NCBI RefSeq assembly: GCF_000002075.1
Contig: NW_004797363.1
Location: 223,144 to 267,246 of the forward strand
Source of the DNA: Aplysia californica
Lineage: Eukaryota > Mollusca > Gastropoda > Aplysiida > Aplysiidae
Direction of reading: 5' to 3'
Length of the DNA: 44,103 nucleotides
The translations under genes were made by a program, and so were the position numbers. The notes under the pieces are model-generated. The model did not search any database. It was not told the DNA's origin and saw only the letters and a program-made list of their open reading frames with translations. Below, piece after piece: positions 13,301-26,100 of this stretch. How positions within the stretch are numbered: position 1 is the first letter of the stretch; each line of letters opens with the position of its first letter.

Positions 13301-16300
13301 ATGCCACAAATTGTAGGTGACACATCACCAGTTCCATTCTAGACTGCAGCATACTCATTTTGCTTTCAAAGAAGAATCTCCATATGCGGCAGCCAGGGAC
13401 AAATTGTATGCAGCATGACTCTGATGAGTAAATTGACTGAAAATTGCTTTGAAAGGGGCAGAAGATTGGAGGTAAACTCTGATGCTTCAAAGTTTTCATT
13501 TTGGGTTTCCTTTATTATCATTTGTCTCAATATTCCGCTATTTAGCGGATTTCCACTACCACCATTTCCTCTGCTAAACTCTGCTGCCGCGACAGTGGGC
13601 CAGTCAGAACATTTTTCCGGTTAGAGGTTGCTGGAAGGGGTACATCCCAGTTATACGCCAACACTTTCTGTATATAATCAAGATTGTAAATATTTGGTAA
13701 GTGACTCTTCTACTTGAAATTATCTTCCAAACCCTCAAATTGGTATGAAATAACCTTACTTTGATAAAGTGATGGTTTTTATTTCAGCATTCTAGGGTTG
13801 AACAGTAAGATAATAATGGGTGTCTCGTGAAAATGGTCTTCTGTCGCAATCACGCAGAAAGTTCCCCCTTTTTTAAATTTCTGAGTTGAGACCCATGATT
13901 ATACAATCAATGCGTCTTTGTGCTTCAGGAGGTGTCCTACAGTCGGTTCCTAGTGGCCTCCAACCGGAAGTCTGCCCTGAAGAGAACCAGTGTGGAACAC
14001 AAGGAGCTGCCCACCCCCAGTGAGTCTCCTTTTTTGAGTTTTTTTTAAAATTGTTTTTTTTTGGTCCCCTTGAAATATTGTTAGCTTCCCTATATTTTTC
14101 CTAGTTCAGGATTAGGGTGCTTGTTTTGCACAACTCATTAGTCAGTCGCACAAGGGTCAAACTTATCAATGACTCATCTCACTCAGGCTCGTGGCTCGGT
14201 CATCGCTCTGGTCTTATGATGGTGATGTTTCCTTTCTGTAGTGTTAAACTAAGCATTTTAATCTACGGTTTTAGTATAATCTATTGCTGAGAACCCTTTC
14301 TGTGACATTACTCTGAGTATATAAAGTATGTATCTTATCTTTATCACAAGTACAAAAACCCATTTAGATATTGTCATTAGAAAAAAATGTGTCACGGTGC
14401 AGTGGAATCAGACGCTCGTAAATTTTTTGGCATGTGAAATTATTGGTATCATTTGAAAGCTGATTTATTTGCCTTGCTTTCAGTGAAATAAACATCCATT
14501 TATCTTAAATAGAATTCAAGATATTTGCAATTGAAGGAGGTGAGGCCGTCATTTTTATGTGTTGAAATTAGCGAGAAAATGGCCGCCAATGTTTGATTAC
14601 TTCAATAGCTAAAGTCTTTGAAAACTGAAAAATGACACATTTTGTGTCCTTAATCAGTGTTTTTCAGTAACATTCACATGAAAATGGGTTTTTATATGGA
14701 CTTACAAGAGTTTAAGCCAAAAAATAAAAATCTTATTAAAATTTCCAAACTGGCAGAAAAAAGCCTGTTTCTGCAATTTCGATATTTTGACGAGCGCCTA
14801 ATTTCACCACACTGCCTCACAAATGTTTTGTACTCTGCCCTTTCTTATATACAACTGTCGAATTCAGTAAAACAACTAGTCACGATGTATTACTTGTAGC
14901 TCCTGACTTAATAACCTATGACATTTATCCTGCTGTGATGTTATTCACAGTGAAAGTATAATGCCATGTGTTTTTTTATGTTTAGTGTGAACTTGGTAGC
15001 TTATTAAAAACTGTGTTGTATTTATTTGTTGTAGCTGTTTTTAGAATGTAATAACATTACCATTGTGGTTGTACTAAAAATAATTGCTAGAATGTGTAAA
15101 CTTGTAAATTGTGAAAGAAGTTGAGCATAGCTATAAACGTGTACAATTGTATTGGAATAGAAGCTCCCTACTCGTCTGTTAGTTTACTTTTTGAATGAGA
15201 AACATTGAGCCAAAGGTGGGCGGGATTATGATATTGCTTGTAATTTTTTCATTTAAAATGAAAAAGAAGAAAGGGAAGTATTGGTCTTGAATTCATTGCA
15301 TACAAGCAATGGCTGAATGTGAAGCACTTATTGTCTTAGGATCATCAGATGCGTACAAAGCTACATGTATGTATGCCTTCCTTCATTCCAACCAAACTAC
15401 TATGTGCTATTGCCCCTGGGCCTTGTGGCACATTGTGTGGTTTGGTCAGTGCTTGTGTTCTGCATGAAATGTGCACTTGTCTGACCCCTTCCCCCCCTCC
15501 CCCAAGGTCTTACTTCCCTTTCCTTTTTGTTTCCTCTAATATGACCGTTGTTTTGACCTGGGTTGGACTGACATGCAGACCTTTTAAAGTACCAAGTGCA
15601 CAGCAGACAATTGAAGTAGCAAGGTGAAAGTTAGGTTCTTTCACCGGGACTGTAGAAGCCAACAGAATGGTAGCTTATCTTGTTACCATAGCATTTTTGA
15701 GGAACAAATGACTCAATAGACAGGAAGCTGGTCTGCTGCAGGATCCCCTATCCCAACACCCCCATCCCCCCCCCACTGCCTGACACTGTATATCAATGTC
15801 AATTTCACACAAGTTTTGAATGGGAAGAAAGATTGTGAAATGTGTAAAGTTAATATCTTTATCTTTGGTCAGATCAAGTGCAGCCAGGAATTGAACTCAT
15901 GGTGTTCTGATCCTGAGTTCAGCAGCCTGGCCGCTCACAGCATTACAATGAAAAATAGTAATTAACAAATTCTCATAGTTTTTTTTTTGCCATATATCAT
16001 ACGATAAGTGAAGGTGAAGTTTGAGTCTGGGTCAGTCGTTACCTCATGACGACCTTGAATAAATAATTAAATATTAACAAGCCCACAGGGGATTTTAGCG
16101 CTGATGTAGTACTATTACAGTCTTATATTAATGGCATGGTTACGTGGTACCTTCTAGTTATGAATTATGACCTGGTTTTTTAGTTTGCTGATTTGTCTTC
16201 CATGTTTGATCTACATATTGTGCGCTGCTGTTTTAATTTTACTATGGGTTCAGTGATTGCGGTGCTCTGTCTAGTCTGTGGCCCCAATGTGCATCTATTT

Positions 16301-19300
16301 CCTTAGTTGATCTGATCATTTTCTGCTAAAGAGTGTTTGTGTGTGTGGCATTGTGGTGTCGAAATAACAAAATTGAGGAAGCCCAACCTTAATGATAACT
16401 CTTAATGTCACTCAAAAAATATTTCGATGGCCATTGTTTGCTGTGGGGAATAAGTCAGAATTCTTTTTCTAAATGTCTTTCTGTACTTGTTGTAATATCC
16501 AGAAAGATTGAATTAAGCAGGCTCTTTTTCTTCCTGCTATAGTTGATCAAAATTTACTTGTGATAAAATTGAAGTCATAAACAAAGTAACAAATTAATAT
16601 AATTATTTTTGAAGACTTTCCAACGTGCATTGATTTTTGCATCTGCAGTTTGCTTTCTAGTCTGAGTTTTCCATGTTCATTTACTATGCATAGAATTGTT
16701 ATAGTCTTGGTTTTATAGCTCAGAATTTCAAGTTCACTGTTTTTTGCTCTTGACGTTAAAGAAATATTCTTTGGAATTTTAATTCTTTCAGATGAATTGA
16801 AAAAATTCACATCCAAATCAGATATGAATCATATCCTGACAGTAATTGCTTTAGGTCTACTAAATCTCTTGAAGCACTGAATAGACAAGAAAATAATGTT
16901 GACTGTCACTATTGTCCCAAATTATCGCCAGCAATTATTGCTGCTTGGATTTTATTTTTCTTAGTGTTTTAACTACACGATGTTTAAAAGAAATATTAGA
17001 GTCTTTTAGTACCCAAAAATTTTGTCTATGTTCTTTGATAACTTGAACATGTTGGGAACATTTCGTCTGGTAACTTTTTCTGTTATATGTGTGTATACGT
17101 TACACTCATGTCAATTACGAGTAAAATGTTCAGTGTTTTAGCTGCAAAGCATTGATTTCTCTAAGTTGTGTGCTTTCAAACAGTCTCTCTTCCTTTTTGT
17201 ATAAGTATTGAGTCCGTGCACCCTGTCCTTTTCTTTTCGTTTTAATTCCTATTTCTGAGTTGTGGGTGTTTGGAGGGTTCCACATTTCTTTCCCCTCTAT
17301 TGTTTTTGTCTGTCTGTATATCTTTCCTTGCTTGAAATGACTTATTGAGTCGATCCTGTGCCTGTCCTCACCCAAACAAACATACAATAGATGTGGGACT
17401 ACTTACAGTTCTTTCTATGGCCACAGTGATGCACTAGGTTAGCAAACAAGGTTTAACGAGCTATGTTGAAATGGTGAATGGAAGAAAAATGTTTAAAGTA
17501 TTCATATATCTCTTTGTAATCTATGCTTGTAACACATTACTTGTATTCCTACCATTATGATCCCTACTAATGCAATAGCTTTCTTTCCCCCCTCCTTATT
17601 TACCGTCATACTCTTATTTGAAAGATACTATTACTTATGGAAGTAAGGTACTACTGAGTAAGAGGAAAATATTGACCTCACCCCCATATATCTCTCTGTG
17701 ATAATATTATTATCCAGGATTAGTCCTTCCCTTAGGGCTGTATGTACATGTGACTAACCCTTTAGCTTCCTTCCCCTGTCCTCTGTGTGTGACGTGTGCC
17801 ATATCCCCCCATGGACAGGCCAGGATGGAGCTCGTAGCATGCTGCATGAGGCTCCACCAGCTCACCTGTGGCAGTGGCACTCACAAACTAATCAATGGCA
17901 TTGGCACTCGCACCTGGAGACAGGTAAACATGTCCCCTGACTGCAGCCGTTATACTCACTCATAGTTGTGGGTCTATCGTTATGGTGTTGGTGTCAAAAT
18001 TATGTTTAAAAAGTCACGCCTTTCAACAGCTCAATAATGTTTTTTATAGCCTTACAGAATCGAATAAAAATATATTTGCAAGCAGTGCCTTAAAGGTTTA
18101 AGTTAGCTATTTAGATAAGCTGTAACACTTTCCCAATATGTATATATGTGTGCACGCCTGGAGAAAGTACCAAAAGTCACCAAAGACTGTTCCGAGCTAC
18201 AAGCTGATAATGGTAAAAAATAACTTTTTTGTTAAAAATGTATTCCCATAAAAAATGATAGTTTCACCATTTGTATGTGTAAAAAGGGTTTTCATTGATT
18301 TGACTTCTATATATATTTTATTTAGAATTATTTTGTGGGTTGGATAATGAAAGAAAACTGCTTGTAAAAGGTTAAAATCTATTCTTGAAGCATGTTTTGT
18401 CTTCCCCTCTATGTTTTACCATTGAATTCTAATCATGATATTGATGTCAACTGAATGCCACATTGGAAATGAATTTCCTATAAATAAATAAATTAGAAAC
18501 GATTGAATCCTCGGTTTTTCAAGTTAGTATGTGTTCTAGACTTAAAAGCTAATTTTCTCAAAATTATATCTTTATTCTCTTCCTCGCAAAATGTGCAAAA
18601 TCTAAAAAACCACTTGAGATATCTCAAAAATAAAAAACCCACTGTCACTGTGTTCAGCATTGAATTTCCTGTAAGGTACAACCCTTAACGCAATGTGGTC
18701 AAATTCCGACACATATATATATATATATTACATATGAGTGATAATCAAATCTCAGTCATTTTCAGTATGGTATATATTCAAATCATTGTGATCGTGAATA
18801 TCTCGAATATAGTTAACTGGAATTGTGGTTTCGAGCTGAGAAAGGAATTAAAAGTTTTGTTTCAGAGTGTGATTGGTCCCTTTACTTAGTTTTCATTTTA
18901 TGTGATTGTGATGCAGCTTAGAGTTAGAGAACAATACCCTCTTAAGATACAATTCGTGAAGTATTAGGGAAACAACAGTAGTCCATGTGTTTTGCAGAAA
19001 GCTCAGCCATTTCATACCTGATATTCTTTATGTTATGTGTTGTAGTGGTTTTAGAAAAAAAAAGGAAGGAAAATGTGTTCATGACATGATGTGACACTCT
19101 GTGTTGTTTACATGAGCTGTGATGTGTGTGATGCGTAGCTTACGAGATCATTTTTCTGGAAGATGAGTATAAAAGATGCTAGAGCAAACTCTATTCTCCA
19201 TAAGCATGAAAGTAATTTAGCTGGTTTAGAGCCTTTTTTTTGTGTGTCTTTTCTAAGGGTGGCTCTTCACTTAAACAATATATTTATGTTCATTGTAAGC

Positions 19301-22300
19301 ACCCTCAGAAGAATTGTTGATTGTCAAATGTGTTGTAGGTCTTTATGTGTTGTTTATCAACAGTTTTTGTAGTAAAAATTGAAAGACTGATATCTAGTTT
19401 TCTTTCTGAGTCATAGAGTATAAGCTGGATGTTAGCAGCTGTGTTTGTTTTACTACCTGTTCTCAGTGCGTTGTTTTTCATTTTTCTCTATGATGAGGGA
19501 CTTTTTAATGGCACAATGTGACCAATATTGAGTTGATGCGCTTCACTCCGACACTGATGGAAATGTGTGTTTTCTTGTTGCTTTTTCTTGTAAAAGTGGT
19601 TATATATCCTTTTTTCCTGACTGTCTGTTGTCTCCTTTTTTTTCTTTCCAACAAAATTATTTTTTAATGCGGTCGCCTCCTTCTTTTGTTTGTATGTTAC
19701 TCTCTTGTAACATCACTATTCTTTGGCACTTAGGTGACTTAATTGTATTGTAAGTGCCTTAAAAACTCTAAATGAAATTAAACCAGCAGTCTCTTTTTAA
19801 TTCAAAGGCTGTATTGAATAATGATCCTGTTTAGGTCGTTTCAAAAGGGCATTGGCAAGTATTTACCTTATCCGGTTGTTATATTTGTCTATAATCTCAT
19901 TTTTTTGGCACAACATGATCATTCTAATGATAATGTATTTCTCTTTAAAGGAGATGAATGTAGATAAGATAACAGACCTTAATTATCGAACTGGAAAATC
20001 TTTAATGTAGTTTTTTTGCTCACTGCTTTGTGATCTTGTGGTGTTATAGGTTACCCTGTGTGCCCTCCTTGACTTTTCCATGCGTGCTTTGTGTGAAGGC
20101 TCAGTGTGTCATGTGTTCTTCTTACGCCTTACATTTTTCCATGAAGGCATCATGTGTATGCTTACTGTGTACAAAGCTATGTTCCCCTTCCTTCCAGTCC
20201 AAGAGGACTCTGATGCCTACCATGCTAACAAACTGGATGACCCAGAACTGCAGTCGGGCAGTTACAGAACTGAACTCACCTTCAAGTCTTACCTTGTAAG
20301 TTTTGTGTGTTCTGAGCGTAACCCTTAAGTCAAGCCTCTAGGTGTGCTCAGTTCTATGGCTTTTTTCCAGTATTACTAATGTCATAGTACCTTCCGGATG
20401 AAGTGGCATTCTTTTAAAAGAATTTCTGTCAATCATTCAACCGGAGCTCCACTTTGAGAGGTCATTTGCCAATAGGGGATAAGGAGCATCTATTTGGGTA
20501 AATGGTTAAATTGGCTCCTTTTTTTGCTGTTGAGAGCATGATGCTGAGAAATTAGTTTTTGGAAGAGATCAGCTAGTGTGACACTGCCAGGAAATGTGTC
20601 TTGTGCGAAAAGTATGTATGTTTAGATCAAGTTCATGATGGTGTTACAAGAGGTTCAAATAACATTAGGTCAGTTTTCAAACATGCCCTGTATGGTTTTC
20701 CCTCTTTCAATATTTAAATTTCTTGTTCATCTACTTCCTTTTGATTTCTGTTACAGACATCTGTTATAGACTATGTAAAGCCTTCTATGCTGAAGAAAGA
20801 GCTCAATGAGAAGTTTCGGGAAAGGTTTCCAAACATCCAGCTCACATTGTCCAAACTGCGTAGGTGAGTTGTACAAACACAGCCAATTGTTAGTTGTTGG
20901 AGGGTGTCTCTGGCTGGCCTGTGGTTTGAGTTGCTGATACGTGAGGCATCGGGGTGAAATCAGGCACTTGTCAAAATTATAATATCAAAGAAACTGGTGT
21001 TTTTCTAGCAGTTGGGCAATTTTTTTCTTATTTGCTTTTTTGGGCTCCACACCTTTTACGTCCATTAAAAAATCTATTTCTGTGTAGGTTTTACACAAAG
21101 ACATTGATTTAAGGCACAAAAACTGTACATTTTCAGTTTCCAAGGATTCTCAAGCTAAAGAAATGACCAAACTTTGGTGGCAACTTTCTCGTAAATTTTA
21201 CCTCTGAAACCAGGTGACCTTCACCTCTTTCAATTGCAAATATCTCAACTTCTGTTCAACATAGATTGATATTTTTTTTGCCAAAAGCAAGGCAAATGAA
21301 CAGGCTTTAAGATGATATCAATAACCCCATATGCCCAAAAATTTACGAGAGCCTGATTCCACAACGTCGTGCCTCATATCTTATTCTGTGCGGCGTCTTT
21401 TTTTACTTATCGCTAAATGGCCTTCACTGTGTCTGTGTGCTATTTGTTTCCTCACTCGGGGGGAGGCGGGGGTATCCTCTGGTTTTGTTGACCTGGCTGG
21501 TACCTCTTTGTGTCTCTGAAATTCCATTGCGTTTTTGATAACACATGTACACAATATCATGTTAAAACTTTTTCATAAAGATAAGTTTTACTAACAGTCT
21601 ATTTTCTAAATGAGTTTTAATATGGAAAAAGATATGCTGTGAAACCCTGATAACACAAACCTCATGGGATCAGAATTGCTTTGTGATATGCAGAGTGCTA
21701 ATCAAAAGAACAAAAAAGGAGAGGCGACTCCTTTTTTACTGTTTGTTGGCTTAATAATAACACATGGAGAGCCTCCAACCTTTGGAAATTGAACAAAAAA
21801 GGGACTGCAGAGATTGAGTTGTGAGTTGTGAATGTTTTCCTTGTTTGTCACAGAATGCTCAACTTGAAACATTGATTTCTTCAGTGAATTTATACTTCCC
21901 AGGAGTGTAAATTCCATGGTTGCGGTTGGCGGATGCTCTGATGTATTTTGCTCCTTCTTTCCTATCAAGCATTTGTTGTCCTTTTCTCTCCTCCTTTCTT
22001 TGTATGTTATTCTCTAGAAACACCTTTAATCTTTGGTACATATATGACCTATTTGTGTTGCAAGTGCCTTGAAATTTTTAGTAAAACTAAAAGTGTTAAT
22101 TTCTTTTTTCTTTTTCTTTTCTTTAGTTTGAAGAGAGAACTGTATCAGATAGCTCATGTGAGGGTAAGTATTGCTTGTTTTGTGTCACATGAACTAGTAT
22201 GTATGTCTAAGATGCTGAAAAATGGGTAAAATAAAAAGGAGAGGTTGGGTGGATGATCTTTGGCATTGGTCACACTTTTTTGATGGCTGCCTAAATCACT

Positions 22301-23116
22301 GTAAAGACTGAAGTATGCATAAGCAGGGGAGAAATGAATTGTATAAAAAGAGAGGAACATTTGGTACATTTTAATCGACGAAATACTTGAAATCGACAAA
22401 ATACTTTAAAAATCTGTTCTTTGTAACAATTTTCAAACTGTAAATGTTTTATGCCCACATCAATACAATTTATATAATTTAGGAGGTGGGCTGCTTCAAC
22501 CCTGCCAATCAGAGTCAATCCAAGATACTCAATAAAGAAAAGAAAACTTCCCCACTTTGGAATGGATCCCAGACTCAGTAGTCTGCTCGCCACAGCGAAG
22601 AGCCATTCCATTACACCACAGACACTGTTTATTTTTCTTAAATATAATATCAAAGAAACTGATGTTATTCTGGCAGTTGGGCAGTTGGGCAGTTTTTTTT
22701 CTAGTTTTCTTTTTTTGGCTCCACACCTTTTACGTCCATTAAAAAATCTACTTCTGTGTGGGTTATACAGAAAGACGTTGATTTAAGGCACTAAAACTGT
22801 ACATTTTCAGTCTCCAAGGATTATAATCATATATTATCGTATAATATGAATGGAGGAGTCTGTTATGCTGAGAGGATAAGGGCACAGAATTCCTTAATTT
22901 TTAAAATGTGTTTTTATGCTTGTGTCTTGTTTTGCCCATGGTCAATGGGATTCTTCTTGTATGGCAATGCCTTCATAGTCACTATATCTCCAATTTCTTA
23001 ACTCCTGCAAATTTACATCTTGAACTTCTTTTTATTTGCTCTCTGTCTCTGTCTCTCTCCTTTGTCTCTCTCTCCCTCACTCTCTCTCTCACTCTCTTTC
23101 TCTCTCTCTTCTCTCT

Positions 23117-23175
<59 letters not shown>

Positions 23176-26100
23176 TTCTCTCTTTCCATCTACCTGTCTT
23201 TTTTTTTTTTCTCTCTCTCTCTGGACCTTCCGACTTCCAGAACACACACTTATACTTGTATGCCCACATGGGTACACCTGCATTAAATAAAAATACGAAA
23301 GCCTAATAAGATGTCTCAATGTCTACATTTTTTCTCTTTGCATTGACTGGGAAGTCTAATTGCTCTCGTCTAATCTTTTGTGTTCTTTGTTTACACCAGT
23401 GCTCTGTGGACTTGTGGACTGTGGCTCAGTCATACGTATTCTTTGAGAAAATCATCCTGAAGGTGGGTTTCTAATCTCCTGATGAAAAATTATTTTTTTG
23501 CCTGAGCCTTATTATTTTGGGAGTTGTTATCACTTTTGTTTATGGAACTGATAAGTCATAATGGTCTCATTTTAACACAGGAATTCTCCCCACAATGCCG
23601 GAAGTTTTTTCCTTGTTTAATTTTGTAAGGGTAATGACTGGGTCATCTACCGTTAAAGGCTTTTTTATTACGATGTCGTCCTTCTTTTGGCTAACAATGT
23701 AACAGAAATAAGAACTGAACACATGGCTAATTGATTTACATGAAACAATGTATGAATTTTTAAGGGGGGGAAAGTTGGGGAACTGTAAATAGGGCATTAT
23801 TTTTGAAGGATTGATTTGCAAAATTACAAGTTAAGGAATGTGTTGTGTTGCCGATTGAAGCTGTTGTTTGTCATTGATTTCTTGTCATGCTCAATCAATG
23901 CACTTCAGATATTTCTTTTTTATTTATATTTGTAATTCTAAAAAGTGGTATATGCTTAACCCTCGTAGCGCTTACCGGAAGCGCTGAGCGTACTCCGTGC
24001 CGGGCTCGCTTAGCCTTGACCGTTTGTGACCTGCCCCGGAGCGCTAGCTGGGTTGTTTGAGGCCCACGCGGGGAATGTTATTGTTTCATTTTGTATCTTG
24101 ACAGTATGCACGCATACATTCACCAAAACCCTAGACAATTTATAAATTCAGAAAAGACTTCACTTTCCAGAGGTATGGTTTGCAAAATAATAAAGGGAAA
24201 GCTGTTAATTAAACCAATCATTCACTGTTCAGCGCTACTGGGCAATTGACCTAAATAAACATTATATAGAGTCTATCCCTAACAGAACCCACGAAGCCAC
24301 GCAGTGCCTTGACCCCTGGGTTATTTTTTCCTTGATTTTGATTGGTTGAACCATTCTAGAGTAAAATTTTCCATTACAGAACTAATAATAGCATCTAAAG
24401 GTGACGCTATTTGCTCCAAAAATAAGGTGTTCCCCTAAATCGACAATAGTCGCCTCGCGCGCTTGGGAGCTGGCCCGCCCGTTGACGATTATTGTCGCCT
24501 CGCGCGCTCAGCGGAGTGAGAGATGGGAGGCGAATTTTGTCGCCTGGAGCGCTACGAGGGTTAAGCATCAAAGCAGCTGATATCAAATTTTTTTTTCCCG
24601 TCCCCAGCTACTGATCAACAAGCAGAACAGAAAGATATGTGCAGGAGCGTGTTTGCTGTTGTCCTGCAAACTCAATGATGTCAAGGGACCCACTCTGACC
24701 AAACTTATTGAAGTAAGTTGGTCATTTCCTTTGTAAAACATGTAGAAATACAGAAAATGGCCTATGGGCCTCAGGTTGTAGAGAGCTCAGCCGTGTCTGT
24801 ACAAAGATACAACATATTTGTAACCGGTGAAAGATGATGAAACTTGGCAAAGCTGTGGCCATTTCTTTCTGTGCACTGGGTATACTTGGTCTGCACTTTG
24901 CTTTTATGTAGACTTTTTATGTTGCGGTGTATTTCGGCCGAACAATCTTCAGTTTTCTAGTGTAGCATGTCATACAAATAACATTTTATTGTGCTGAATC
25001 CAATAACACCTCATAAAACATTGATAAGTGCATATCAACTTAACAATGTTATTATTTTTTTTTTTGCAAATGAAAGATAATATATATGTTTTTGTTACCT
25101 GTGGAGAGACAAAAGAAGCATTGGTATGCAAGTCCATATGACTATCAAAATGTTCTCTGAACTACCTATGTGTACCAACAAATTCTATGTTATATCCGCC
25201 AATAATAAGGTTTTCAAAATTTTTCTGTTGTTTTAATCTCACTACTGCTAAGCCTACTTTGTAACTCTTACAAGGGCCCTAGACAGTCACAGATGATGCA
25301 TTGAAGGGGTTAAAAATTCTTAGGTTCCTTTGTCTTTTGTACTTTGAGGTGCAAAGGTATGTTGTATCAGTTTTACTACCCTCATGACGCAATGAATTTG
25401 CAGTGTTTTGCTGTAATAACCATGTAACTGGAAGAAGTCGGTAAACTCTTTTTTATTTTTTACCCCCAGGGGTGGTTCCACTGACTGAAGTGTCTTTGGG
25501 CCATTCCCAAAGGGGGGACATTTCTCGTTCATGCACAGTAGAATTGTAAATGGGCTGATTCATCAATGTCACGATCATAACTTTGCCTTATCTACAACAG
25601 GGAACTGCTGCTTTGTCTTTCCTAATCCTTACTATTGTCATTTTCCTTTACTTCATTTGAATGTTTGTCACACTCTTGTGACCCACTATTTCCGGGGTGC
25701 CTTGATAGTCGAAGCAGACTTTGTGCTGTTGAAGTTAAAGAGGTGAGCAGAGTAAGTCTGATTCCCTGTAAGGACTTCTCTGTTGACATCCACCCCTTGG
25801 CGCTCATATAACCTTATGCAGTTGCGAGCGCCGTAAAACCTCTACTAAAACTAAAACTCTTTTTTGTTCTAAAACCATTGCCAAGCAAGGTTGATCTGCA
25901 GGTCGTCATTAAAAATTGGGAGCCAACATGCTCTCTAGATAATATAAAAGCACTGTCAAACGATTTTTTTAAAACATTGCATGTTTATAGGGGTTCTCAG
26001 ATAGCTCAATTGGTATCATGCTGGACATCGGAGTGGAAGGCCCTGGATCAAATCCCAGACTGAGTGTTCTTGGACTCTTGTCATTTTGTAGAGTTTTAAA

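Noticed and set aside
13812-13904. A small palindromic element in intron 5
   Set aside because: Only about 10-12 bp match (ATGGGT..CTC) with mismatches. Too weak to separate from chance.
22908-23306. Long Ser/Leu and Arg/Glu frames on both strands
   Set aside because: Translations of the CT/GA microsatellite.
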